Shown here: piece by piece, positions 15,697-23,512 of the stretch
How the letters are laid out: every line of letters starts with the position of its first letter
How positions within the stretch are numbered: position 1 is the stretch's first letter
From: an uncultured Actinomyces sp.
GTDB lineage: Bacteria > Actinomycetota > Actinomycetes > Actinomycetales > Actinomycetaceae
Assembly: GCA_902773415.1 (NCBI GenBank)
Contig: CACYEE010000033.1
Coordinates: 1 to 25,228, forward strand
Length of the DNA: 25,228 nucleotides
Direction: 5' to 3'
Notes under the pieces: model-generated
The model's input: the letters and a program-made list of their open reading frames with translations, nothing else
The model's database searches: none
Told to the model about the DNA's origin: nothing
Made by a program: the position numbers and the translations under genes

Positions 15697-15721
15697 GCCA
15701 GCGGCCGGCCCGGAGGTGCGA

Positions 15722-17416
15722 ATGGACGAGACGAGGCAAGGAGCCCATCATCTTCACGACGCGGAGGGCGTGCGGGGGGAGTTTCGCATGCCTGCGGACG
15801 ATGCGAGGCCGGGGCGCGCGTGGGAGGGGGTCGCCTCCGAAACGCCCGCAGCCGAGGCGTCGGCGTCCGGCTGGGCAGGTGCCGGGGTTTTTGGCGGCGA
15901 GTTTTCCTTGTCGGAGACGCCGGAAGCGGGCGAGGGGGCGGCGTCCGGCTCGCGCGGGGCGGTGGAATCGGAGACGCCGGGGGCGACGCGGGACAGCGCG
16001 ACGCCGGGTGCGCCCTCGCCCGCGTCGCCCCGCACGCCTGCCCCTGACTCCGCTGCCCTTTCCGGGCCGACTGTTGCCGGAAGGCTTGAGGCCGAGGTTT
16101 CGCCTCCTTCCGTGTCCGAGCCTCGCGTCGCTGCGCGAATCGGCGCGCCGCAAGCCGGAGCCGAGCCGGATGCCGATTCCCGGGCCGAAGCGCAAACGGG
16201 CGTGCGGACGGGCGTGCAGGCGCAAGCGTCGTCGCCCGCGTCGCCCCGCACGCCCGAACCGGAACCCGAACTGCCCTTCGACGACCCCCGCGTCGGCGTC
16301 GATCCCGCCGACGTGCGGCCCCTCGAAATCCGCCGGTTCTCCCTCGCCACCGCAATCGCGGGCGCGCTCATCGGCGCGGCCATCGCCCTCGGCGGCGCAT
16401 ACATGGCAATCGTGAACGGCACCGTGAACCTCGGGCCGCGCGCCGCCGAACCGACCGTCGGGCCGACGGGGCCGCGCATCGTCGATACCAGGGCTGCCGC
16501 GCCCGACTGGGCGGCCGTCGCCGCCGTCGTCAAGCCGTCGACGGTCTCGGTCCGCGCCATGAGCACCGCGGACGGTTCGCAGGGCGCCGGCTTCATTCTC
16601 GACGACAACGGCTACGTGCTCACCAACACCCACGTGCTCGCCGGGCAGGACTCCTTCTCCCTCATTCTCGACTCCGGGGTCATCGTCGAGGCCGACGTCG
16701 TCGGGATGGACGCGAGCACCGACATCGCCGTGATCAAGATGCGCAACCCGCCCGACGATCTCCAGCCGGCCTCCCTCGGCGATTCGGGGCAGCTCGTCGT
16801 CGGCCAGGCCGTTGCCGCAATCGGAAACCCGCTCGGGCTTTCGCAGTCCGTGACCGCCGGCATCATTTCCGCGCTCGACCGGCCCGTGTCCACGATCGAA
16901 TCGGAGGCGGAAGGGCGCGGCACCGTCACGAACGCGATCCAGGTGGACGCCGCGACGAACGAGGGCAATTCGGGAGGCGCGCTGGTCGACGCCGAGGGGC
17001 GCGTCATCGGCGTCACCTCGGCGCTTGCGCGCGAAACGACGGTCGGGAGCTCCGAGAGGTCGTCGGGAATCGGATTCGCCATTCCTGTCAATCTTGCCAA
17101 GAAGATCGCGGACCAGCTGATCGAAAAAGGGACCGCGGTCCATGCGACCCTCGGAGTGACGGCGGAGAACGTATGGGTGCGTGCCGGCGAGATTTCCCAG
17201 CTTGGAGCGCACGTGACGGCGGTCGAGCCGGGAAGCGCTGCCGGGCGCGGAGGGATTCTCGTCGACGATACCATTGTGGGGCTCAACGGCAAGCCCGTCG
17301 TGTCGGCGAACTCGCTGACGGGTTCGGTGCGCGAGTACCAGCCTGGCGACGTCGTGACCCTGACCGTCGTGCGCGGCACCCGCGCTCTCGCCTTCGATGT
17401 CCGCCTCGGCGGCTAA
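15722..17416 (+). CDS. htrA: HtrA/DegP-like membrane-anchored serine protease with PDZ domain
   Basis: 564 aa from the ATG at 15722, 5 nt after GGAGG (15712-15716); a GTG at 15716 is the alternative. Residues 1 to about 205 are a low-complexity Pro/Ala/Glu/Ser-rich cytoplasmic part. One membrane helix (about 208-230, 'AIAGALIGAAIALGGAYMAI') anchors the trypsin-like domain outside. The catalytic triad is intact: His304 in 'LTNTHVLAG', Asp334 in 'ASTDIAVIKM', Ser417 in 'EGNSGGALV'. One PDZ domain ends the protein ('VTAVEPGSAAGRGGILVDD'). This is the layout of mycobacterial HtrA/PepD, which handle envelope protein stress. Its promoter must lie within or beside the 5' end of menB; TAAAGT at 15673-15678 is a possible -10. 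Confidence 0.93.
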   Translation: MDETRQGAHHLHDAEGVRGEFRMPADDARPGRAWEGVASETPAAEASASGWAGAGVFGGEFSLSETPEAGEGAASGSRGAVESETPGATRDSATPGAPSPASPRTPAPDSAALSGPTVAGRLEAEVSPPSVSEPRVAARIGAPQAGAEPDADSRAEAQTGVRTGVQAQASSPASPRTPEPEPELPFDDPRVGVDPADVRPLEIRRFSLATAIAGALIGAAIALGGAYMAIVNGTVNLGPRAAEPTVGPTGPRIVDTRAAAPDWAAVAAVVKPSTVSVRAMSTADGSQGAGFILDDNGYVLTNTHVLAGQDSFSLILDSGVIVEADVVGMDASTDIAVIKMRNPPDDLQPASLGDSGQLVVGQAVAAIGNPLGLSQSVTAGIISALDRPVSTIESEAEGRGTVTNAIQVDAATNEGNSGGALVDAEGRVIGVTSALARETTVGSSERSSGIGFAIPVNLAKKIADQLIEKGTAVHATLGVTAENVWVRAGEISQLGAHVTAVEPGSAAGRGGILVDDTIVGLNGKPVVSANSLTGSVREYQPGDVVTLTVVRGTRALAFDVRLGG

Positions 17417-17420
17417 CGCG

Positions 17421-17437
17421 CGTCCCGATCGGGGACG
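17421..17437 (+). terminator. Hairpin after htrA
   Basis: CGTCCC (17421-17426) pairs with GGGACG (17432-17437) over a 5-nt loop, 4 nt after the htrA stop; a GCGCG/CGCGC pair outside may extend it. There is no T tract. Confidence 0.45.
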
Positions 17438-17488
17438 GGGATGTCGCGCGTGCGAACGGCTTTTGCTCCGTCTCCGATTCGGTCGCGG

Positions 17489-17518
17489 TTGGCACGCGGC
17501 GGCTTCGCGTGCTTGAAT
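17489..17518 (+). promoter_or_regulatory. Candidate promoter of menG
   Basis: TTGGCA (17489-17494) and TTGAAT (17513-17518) are 18 nt apart. Transcription would begin at the ATG at 17526, 7 nt after the -10 box, so the message would be leaderless. Confidence 0.45.
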
Positions 17519-17525
17519 GGCAGGC

Positions 17526-18236
17526 ATGGAAGCACGCGCGGATCTGCACAAGGAAGCGGCGGCGATGGCCCGGATGTTCGACCAGGTGGCCCCTCGCTAC
17601 GATCTCGCAAACGACATTCTCACCGGAGGCCAGGTCCACGTGTGGCGTGCCGCGATTGCCGACGCCGTCGGCGCGCGCCCCGGCCTCAGGGTGCTCGACC
17701 TGTGCTGCGGCACGGGAACCTCCGCCGCGGCCTTCGCCAGGCGCGGCGCAATCGTCTCCGGCTGCGACATTTCCCCCGGCATGATTGCCGAAGGCCGCGA
17801 GCGCCACCCCGAGCTCGACCTTGTCGAGGGCGACGCGATGGACCTTCCCTTTGAAGACGGCGCATTCGACGTCGCCACCGTTTCCTTCGGCCTGCGCAAC
17901 GTCCGCGACCCCGAGGTGGCGCTGCGCGAAATGCTGCGCGTGACGAGGCCGGGAGGGCGAGTGGTCATCGCCGAGTTTTCGCGTCCGGTCCCCGCGTGGT
18001 TCCGCGAACCTTACCGGGCCTACATCACGAAGGTGCTGCCGAGGATCGCGCGCCTCGTTTCCTCCGACGGCGTCGCCTACGACTACCTGTACGAGTCGAT
18101 TCTTGCCTGGCCCGCCCAGGAGGAGCTTGCGAAGACGATCCGGGATGCCGGCTGGCGCCAGGTCGCCTACCGGAACCTGTGCCTGGGCGCCGTCGCGATC
18201 CATCGGGGGCGGCGCGAGCGTATCAATGGTGTCTGA
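17526..18236 (+). CDS. menG: Demethylmenaquinone methyltransferase MenG (UbiE family)
   Basis: 236 aa. MenG methylates demethylmenaquinone using S-adenosylmethionine, the last ring step. Marks are 'MFDQVAPRYDLANDILTGG' (17-35), the SAM motif 'VLDLCCGTGTSA' (56-67), 'GDAMDLPFEDGAFDVATVSF' and the UbiE signature 'FGLRNVRD'; the C-terminal part with 'YDYLYESI' is also typical. The ATG at 17526 gives the usual length and fits a leaderless promoter; the in-frame ATG at 17517 overlaps the -10 box and has no ribosome site. The last codons lie within a strong inverted repeat. It sits upstream of menJ on the same strand but is separated by 246 nt. Confidence 0.96.
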   Translation: MEARADLHKEAAAMARMFDQVAPRYDLANDILTGGQVHVWRAAIADAVGARPGLRVLDLCCGTGTSAAAFARRGAIVSGCDISPGMIAEGRERHPELDLVEGDAMDLPFEDGAFDVATVSFGLRNVRDPEVALREMLRVTRPGGRVVIAEFSRPVPAWFREPYRAYITKVLPRIARLVSSDGVAYDYLYESILAWPAQEELAKTIRDAGWRQVAYRNLCLGAVAIHRGRRERINGV

Positions 18237-18250
18237 CACCTGTGATACGC
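18218..18250. repeat. Long inverted repeat at the 3' end of menG
   Basis: GCGTATCA (18218-18225) pairs with TGATACGC (18243-18250), and inside it GGTGTC (18228-18233) pairs with GACACC (18235-18240); two mismatched bases separate the arms and the centre is one T. The menG stop codon (18234-18236) lies at the centre. No T tract follows, so it may be a terminator of unusual form or a protein-binding site. Confidence 0.65.
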
Positions 18251-18415
18251 GAGGTGGCCTATCTAACACGGAGCGGCGGCAGCGGCCCGAAGCCTCGCCG
18301 TTCCCGCTGGTAGCGCACCTAGGGTCGCATCGAGTTTCCGCGGTGCGCGGATTAGGCAAGATACCCATTGCGATAAAGGCCATTTTTTCCGTTTCTATCT
18401 GCGAAAAGAGCCTTG

Positions 18416-18421
18416 TAGGAT
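18416..18421 (+). promoter_or_regulatory. Candidate -10 box upstream of menJ and the nuo operon
   Basis: TAGGAT with TG directly before it lies in a relatively AT-rich stretch (18361-18421). The -35 would be TTCTAT (18393-18398), a weak match. The leader to menJ would be about 55 nt and contain its ribosome site. Confidence 0.4.
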
Positions 18422-18482
18422 GGCCGCGTATGCCTCCATGCGGGGCACACTCGCCGCACCCGAGCAGGAAGGAGGCAGGCCA

Positions 18483-19733
18483 ATGACGGACGCCGACGTC
18501 ATCGTCGTGGGCGGAGGACCCGCCGGCGCCTCCGCCGCCTACTACCTCGCCATTCAGGGCCACGACGTCCTCGTGCTCGAAAAGGCGACCTTCCCTCGCG
18601 ACAAGATCTGCGGCGACGGCCTGACCCCGCGCGCCGTCTCCGAACTCGTCCGCATGGGCATCGACACCGCCGGCTGGGTCCGCAACTACGGCATCCGCGG
18701 CTACGGCGCCGGCAACTTCGTCGAGGTCCCCTGGCCCGAACTCGCCTCCATGCCGAACTACGGCCTGGCAAAGCGCCGCAAGGAACTCGACCACATCCTC
18801 ATCCGCCACGCCGTCGCCGCCGGAGCCCGCCTCGAAGAAGGCGTCGCCGTCACCGGCGCCATCCGCCACGAACGCACCGGGCATGTCGTCGGCGTCCTCG
18901 CCAAGGCCCACGGCGAGCCGCGCGAGTATCGCGCGCGATACGTCGTCGACGCCGGGGGAGCGGCCGCGCGCCTCGCCACCAGCCTCGGGCGCGTCCAGTC
19001 GAAGAACCGGCCGATGGGGGTGGCCCACCGCACCTACATGCGTTCGCCCCTGGCCTCCACCGACTTCATGGAAAGCCAGCTCGAACTCTGGGAAGGCGAA
19101 GCCGGCAGCTCGAACAACGCCCCCGGCTACGGCTGGGCATGGCCCGTCGAGCCCGGCGTGCTCAACGTCGGCCTCGGCTCCCTCTCCTCGAAGGGCGCCC
19201 CGAAAGGCCTCGACTACCGCGCGATGTTTGAAACGTGGATGGCGAACGCCCCCGCCGAATGGGAGTTTGCGCCCGAAAACATGGAAGGCCCCCTGCGCGG
19301 CGCGGCCCTCCCGATGGCCTTCAGCCGCAAGCCCCTGTATGCCGATGGCCTTCTTCTTGTCGGCGACGCCGGCGGCATGGTCTCGCCCTTCAACGGAGAG
19401 GGGATCGCCTACGCGCTCCGGTCGGGCCGCGAAGCGGCCGACGCGCTCGGCCAGGCCCTCGCGCGGACCTCCGCCGTATCCGCCGAACGCGCCCTCGCAC
19501 GCTACCCGAAGATCATGGCCGACGAGCTCGGCGGATACTACTCGCTCGGCCGGATGTTCGCCTCCCTCATCGAACGCCCCGAAATCATGCATGTCTGCGT
19601 CAGGCATGGCCTGCCGCGGCCGACGCTGATGCGCTTCGTCATGCGGCTCCTGTCCGACGCCTACGACAAGTCGGGCGGAGACTGGATGGACAGGCTGATC
19701 GCTTCTCTTGTCAAGGTGGCCCCGAAGTCATGA
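18483..19733 (+). CDS. menJ: Geranylgeranyl reductase-family flavoprotein, probable menaquinone reductase MenJ
   Basis: 416 aa from the ATG at 18483, preceded by AAGGAGG (18469-18475). The FAD-binding Rossmann motif 'VVGGGPAGASAA' opens the protein. 'RDKICGDGLTPRAV' and 'GDAGGMVSPFNGEGIAYAL' are the family's flavin-contact blocks. Members reduce isoprenoid double bonds; mycobacterial MenJ saturates one unit of the menaquinone tail. The position between menG and nuoA makes the quinone tail the likely substrate here, though another prenyl lipid cannot be ruled out from sequence. It is followed after 85 nt by nuoA on the same strand and may head the nuo transcript. Confidence 0.88.
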   Translation: MTDADVIVVGGGPAGASAAYYLAIQGHDVLVLEKATFPRDKICGDGLTPRAVSELVRMGIDTAGWVRNYGIRGYGAGNFVEVPWPELASMPNYGLAKRRKELDHILIRHAVAAGARLEEGVAVTGAIRHERTGHVVGVLAKAHGEPREYRARYVVDAGGAAARLATSLGRVQSKNRPMGVAHRTYMRSPLASTDFMESQLELWEGEAGSSNNAPGYGWAWPVEPGVLNVGLGSLSSKGAPKGLDYRAMFETWMANAPAEWEFAPENMEGPLRGAALPMAFSRKPLYADGLLLVGDAGGMVSPFNGEGIAYALRSGREAADALGQALARTSAVSAERALARYPKIMADELGGYYSLGRMFASLIERPEIMHVCVRHGLPRPTLMRFVMRLLSDAYDKSGGDWMDRLIASLVKVAPKS

Positions 19734-19818
19734 GAGGCGCAAAGAACAGGAAAGGCCAGGCATCCGCGCCCTCGGGCGTCCGCCTGGCGACACGACAGAA
19801 AGAGCAGGTGCGGACCAG

Positions 19819-20187
19819 ATGAATGCCTATGTGCCTTTGCTGGCCATGATCGGCGTCGCTGCGGCGATTGCGATCGCCGGAATCGTGGCCTCCGAGATTC
19901 TCGGACGGATGACCGCCGGCCGATTCAACCGGATCAAGAACCTTAACTACGAATGCGGAATCGAGGCGACCCCCGTCGCCGAAGGCTCGGGCCGGTTTCC
20001 CGTGAAGTACTACATCACCGCGATGATCTTCATCATCTTCGACATCGAAGTGGTGTTCCTGTACCCGTGGTCGGTCTCCTTCGAGAGGCTTGGAGCGTGG
20101 GGCCTGATCGAAATGATCCTGTTCCTCGCCCTCATGACCCTTCCGTTCGTCTACGTGTGGCGCCGCGGCGGCCTCGAATGGGACTGA
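19819..20187 (+). CDS. nuoA: NADH-quinone oxidoreductase subunit A
   Basis: 122 aa. NuoA is a small membrane subunit of complex I near the quinone cavity. Three helices are visible (about 6-26, 64-84 and 92-113). The conserved 'NYECGIEATP' loop contains the redox-accessible Cys, and 'FIIFDIEVVFLYPW' carries the Asp and Glu residues that mark the family. The ATG at 19819 fits the family length; the AGG upstream is about 10 nt away, a weak ribosome site. The same frame extends upstream into the end of menJ without support. Confidence 0.96.
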   Translation: MNAYVPLLAMIGVAAAIAIAGIVASEILGRMTAGRFNRIKNLNYECGIEATPVAEGSGRFPVKYYITAMIFIIFDIEVVFLYPWSVSFERLGAWGLIEMILFLALMTLPFVYVWRRGGLEWD

Positions 20188-20203
20188 CAGGAGGAAAACC
20201 CGC

Positions 20204-20770
20204 ATGAAGTCACCGAACAATCTTGCCGGCGAGCAAGGGATTCTCCTCACCACGATCGAGGACGTGGTGAACTGGGGATTCACCCGCTCCACCTGGCCCG
20301 TCACCTTCGGCCTGGCCTGCTGCTCCATCGAGATGATGGCCTTCGGCACGCCGCGCTACGATTCCTCCCGCTTCGGCATGGAGGTATTCCGCGCCTCTCC
20401 GCGCCAGTCCGACCTCATGATCGTCAACGGGCGCATGAGCCACAAGATGGCTCCCGTCGTGCGCCGCACCTACGACCAGATGGCCGACCCGAAGTGGGTC
20501 ATCTCGATGGGCGCCTGCGCCTCCTCGGGCGGCGTGTTCAACAACTACGCCATCCTTCAGGGCGCCGACCACATCATCCCGGTCGACATCTACCTGCCCG
20601 GCTGCCCGCCGCGCCCGGATGCGCTCATCTACGCGATTCTCGAACTGCGCAAGCAGATCCAGGGCTCCTACCACCTCACCCCGGGCGGCCGCGAGAAGGT
20701 CGCGCGCGCCGTGGAAGCCGCGGCGTTGAAGGCAACTCCCGTTTCCCGAATGAAGGGACTGCTGGCATGA
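20204..20770 (+). CDS. nuoB: NADH-quinone oxidoreductase subunit B
   Basis: 188 aa. NuoB holds cluster N2, the last iron-sulphur centre before the quinone. All four ligands are present: the tandem pair Cys39-Cys40 in 'FGLACCSIEMM', Cys105 in 'SMGACASSGG' and Cys134 in 'YLPGCPPRPDA'. GGAGG lies upstream of the ATG, 16 nt after nuoA ends. The C-terminus overlaps the start of nuoC by 4 nt (ATGA). Confidence 0.97.
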   Translation: MKSPNNLAGEQGILLTTIEDVVNWGFTRSTWPVTFGLACCSIEMMAFGTPRYDSSRFGMEVFRASPRQSDLMIVNGRMSHKMAPVVRRTYDQMADPKWVISMGACASSGGVFNNYAILQGADHIIPVDIYLPGCPPRPDALIYAILELRKQIQGSYHLTPGGREKVARAVEAAALKATPVSRMKGLLA

Positions 20771-21489
20771 GCGAGAACACCGAAATCCGCAAGGCCGCTT
20801 CGGGCGCGCCCGCCCCGGTCGGCACCCGCCCCGAACCCGAACTCGTCCGCGACGTCAAGGGCATGTGGGGCGCCAAGGGCTCCGGCGACACCTCCGGCTT
20901 CACCGGCCTTGAGCGCGTGGAAACAATGGCCCATCCTGCCGTCGCCCCCTACGGAGGCTGGTTCGACGAGGTCGTCGCCGCGCTGGCCGAAGATCTCGAG
21001 GCCGACGGCATCACGGACGGAATCGAGAAGGTCGTCGTCGAAAACGGCCAGCTTGTCGTTTTCGTTCCCCGCGAGCGTCTTGTCGCCGTGATGCGCCACC
21101 TGCGCGACGACCAGGACCTTCGCTTCGAGCTGTGCATCGGCGTGTCCGCCGTCCACTACCCGGAGAACAGGGGCCGCGAGCTGCACGCCTACTATCCGCT
21201 CATGTCCGTCACGCACAACCGGTTCATCGCCGTCGAAACGACCTGCCCCGAGGAGGACCCGCACCTTCCTTCCATCGTGGCCGTCTATCCCGGCAACGAC
21301 TGGCACGAGTGCGAGGCGTGGGACCTCATGGGCATCGTCTTCGACAACCATCCGGGCCTCGTGCGCTCGGCAATGCCCGACGACTGGGTGGGCCACCCCC
21401 AGCGCAAGGACTATCCGCTCGGCGGAATCCCCGTCGAATACAAGGGTGCCGTGACGCCCCCGGCCGACACGCGGAGGGAGTACAGCTGA
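20767..21489 (+). CDS. nuoC: NADH-quinone oxidoreductase subunit C
   Basis: 240 aa. NuoC is a peripheral-arm subunit packed against NuoB and NuoD. The signature 'ERECWDLMGI'-type block appears as 'HECEAWDLMGIVFDNHPGL', followed by 'LVRSAMPDDWVGHPQRKDYP'. The first 70 residues, with an acidic and Gly/Ala-rich start ('GTRPEPELVRDVKGMWG'), are an actinobacterial-type extension. It overlaps nuoB by 4 nt and nuoD by 1 nt (TGATG), so translation is coupled. It is separate from NuoD, unlike the fused NuoCD of enterobacteria. Confidence 0.96.
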   Translation: MSENTEIRKAASGAPAPVGTRPEPELVRDVKGMWGAKGSGDTSGFTGLERVETMAHPAVAPYGGWFDEVVAALAEDLEADGITDGIEKVVVENGQLVVFVPRERLVAVMRHLRDDQDLRFELCIGVSAVHYPENRGRELHAYYPLMSVTHNRFIAVETTCPEEDPHLPSIVAVYPGNDWHECEAWDLMGIVFDNHPGLVRSAMPDDWVGHPQRKDYPLGGIPVEYKGAVTPPADTRREYS

Positions 21490-22835
21490 TGACCGAAAAG
21501 TTTCACGCAACGTCGATGGCGACCGACGCCGAAATCGAGGGCCTTCCGGCCTTCACGGCGACGGGCGGGGACTGGGCCCGCGTTTCCGAGGACGTCACGA
21601 AGCTCGGCCAGGACCGGATCGTCATGAACCTCGGCCCCGTCCATCCCTCGACCCACGGCGTGCTTCGCCTTGTCGTCGAGCTCGACGGCGAGTACGTGCG
21701 CCAGGCCGAGGCCCAGACGGGCTTCCTGCATACGGGAATCGAGAAGACGATGGAGTTCCGCACGTGGAACCAGGGCGTGGCCCTGGCCACCCGCATGGAC
21801 TACGTGGCCTCGATCTTCCAGGAGGTCGGCTATTGCCTCGCCGTCGAGAAGCTGCTGGGGATCGAAAGGCGGATTCCCAGGCGCGCGAACGTCATTCGCG
21901 TGATGCTCATGGAGCTCCAGCGCATCGCCTCGCATTTCGTCGCGATCGGCTCCTCCTTCAACGAGCTGGGCGCGACGACGATGATGACGATCGCCTTCCG
22001 CGGCCGCGAGGACGTCATGCGCTTCTTCGAGCGCATCACCGGCCAGCGCATGAACAACGGCTTCGTTCGCGTCGGCGGCGTGCTCGAGGACATCGGCGAG
22101 GGCACGGTCGACTACATTCGCGAGCGCCTGCCGCAGATCAGGCTTTCGATCGACGACATGTACGGAATCGTCGGCGCGAACCCGATCACTCCGACGCGCT
22201 TCAAGGACGTGTCGGTCCTGAGCCTTCCCGCCCTCATGGCGCTCGGCCAGACCGGCCCGATCCTGCGTGCCGGCGGGGTTCCGCTCGACATGCGCAAGGC
22301 CCAGCCCTACTGCGACTACGACACCTACGAGTTCGACATTCCCGTTCGCGACAAGTCCGACGCCCTCAACAGGACGCTGGTCCGCTTCGACGAGATGTAC
22401 CAGTCGTTGCGGATCGTCTACCAGTGCCTGGAGCGTCTGGAGGCGACGGAGGGCGACCCGGTGATGGTCGAGGACGAGAAGATCGCGACGCCGGTCAGGC
22501 TTTCGATCGGCGAGGACGGCCAGGGCACCGACCCCGAGCACGTCAAGGAAATCATGGGCACGAACATGGAAAAGCTCGTCCACCATTTCAAGCTGGTGTC
22601 CGAGGGGTTCCGGGTGCCGGCCGGCCAGGCCTTCGCGATGATCGAGCATGCGAAGGGCCTGTGGGGATGCCACGTGGTGTCGGCGGGCGGCAACCGCCCC
22701 TACCGCGTGCATGTCGACGATCCCGGCTTCCACAACCTCCAGGGCTTCTCGATGATGGCGGAGGGCGGCCTGATTGCCGACGCCATCGTGTCCCTGGCGT
22801 CCATCGATCCTGTCATGGGAGGTGTTGACCGCTGA
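21489..22835 (+). CDS. nuoD: NADH-quinone oxidoreductase subunit D
   Basis: 448 aa. NuoD forms the quinone-binding pocket with NuoB. It has the hydrogenase-like fold and the diagnostic 'NLGPVHPSTHGVLRLVVELD' block whose His lies at the quinone site, then 'TGFLHTGIEKTMEFRTWNQ', 'RRANVIRVMLMELQRIASH' and the C-terminal 'FHNLQGFSMMAEGGLIAD'. The ATG overlaps the nuoC stop and the stop overlaps the nuoE start (TGATG both times), a tightly coupled operon. Confidence 0.98.
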   Translation: MTEKFHATSMATDAEIEGLPAFTATGGDWARVSEDVTKLGQDRIVMNLGPVHPSTHGVLRLVVELDGEYVRQAEAQTGFLHTGIEKTMEFRTWNQGVALATRMDYVASIFQEVGYCLAVEKLLGIERRIPRRANVIRVMLMELQRIASHFVAIGSSFNELGATTMMTIAFRGREDVMRFFERITGQRMNNGFVRVGGVLEDIGEGTVDYIRERLPQIRLSIDDMYGIVGANPITPTRFKDVSVLSLPALMALGQTGPILRAGGVPLDMRKAQPYCDYDTYEFDIPVRDKSDALNRTLVRFDEMYQSLRIVYQCLERLEATEGDPVMVEDEKIATPVRLSIGEDGQGTDPEHVKEIMGTNMEKLVHHFKLVSEGFRVPAGQAFAMIEHAKGLWGCHVVSAGGNRPYRVHVDDPGFHNLQGFSMMAEGGLIADAIVSLASIDPVMGGVDR

Positions 22836-23512
22836 TGGAAAAGAACTACGCTCCCGAGGTGGAGGCGCGCCTGCGCGCCGAATGCGCCGAGATCGTCGCG
22901 CGCTATCCGGTGTCGCGTTCGGCGCTGATGCCGATTCTTCACCTGGTCCAGTCCGTTGACGGCTTCGTCAGTCCGCGCGGCATCGTGCTTGCCGCCGACG
23001 TTCTTGGCCTGACCCGCTCCGAGGTGTCCGCCGTCGCGACCTTCTATTCGCAGTACCGGCGCCATCCCAACGGCGAATACAACGTCGGCGTGTGCACGAA
23101 CGCGCTGTGCGCGGTCATGGGCGGCGACGTCATCTGGGACGCTCTCTCGAAGTATCTGGGCGTCGGCTCCGACGAGACGACGGAGGACGGCAAGATCACG
23201 CTCGAACGCCTCGAATGCAACGCCGGCTGCGACTATGCGCCGGTCGTGATGGTCAACTGGGAGTTCTTCGACAACCAGACGCCGGAATCGGCGAAGAAGA
23301 TCGTCGACGACCTTCGCGCCGGCCGCGACGTGCGCCCGACGCGCGGGGCCGACAAGGTCTGCACGTTCAAGGAGGTTTCGCGCGTGCTTGCCGGCTTCGA
23401 GGACGGCCGCGCCGACGAAGGGCCCGGCGCGGGCGAAGCGTCGCTGGCCGGCCTGAAGGTGGCGCGCGACAAGGGATGGACGGCCCCGCAGCCGATGGGA
23501 GGTGCGCAGTGA
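22835..23512 (+). CDS. nuoE: NADH-quinone oxidoreductase subunit E
   Basis: 225 aa. NuoE is a thioredoxin-fold subunit with the [2Fe-2S] cluster N1a. The four ligands are in the standard spacing: Cys87 and Cys92 ('GVCTNALC'), Cys128 and Cys132 ('LECNAGCD'). The N-terminal helical bundle 'ALMPILHLVQSVDGFVS' is typical. The C-terminal 50 residues, after 'FKEVSRVLAGF', are an Ala/Gly-rich actinobacterial tail. It overlaps nuoF by 4 nt (GTGA). Confidence 0.97.
   Translation: MEKNYAPEVEARLRAECAEIVARYPVSRSALMPILHLVQSVDGFVSPRGIVLAADVLGLTRSEVSAVATFYSQYRRHPNGEYNVGVCTNALCAVMGGDVIWDALSKYLGVGSDETTEDGKITLERLECNAGCDYAPVVMVNWEFFDNQTPESAKKIVDDLRAGRDVRPTRGADKVCTFKEVSRVLAGFEDGRADEGPGAGEASLAGLKVARDKGWTAPQPMGGAQ

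Noticed and set aside
12659..17551. Very long reverse-strand reading frame running through menE, menB and antisense to htrA
   Set aside because: High-GC DNA keeps antisense frames open. Only the part up to 14716 encodes recognisable protein (MenE); menB and htrA occupy the rest in other frames.
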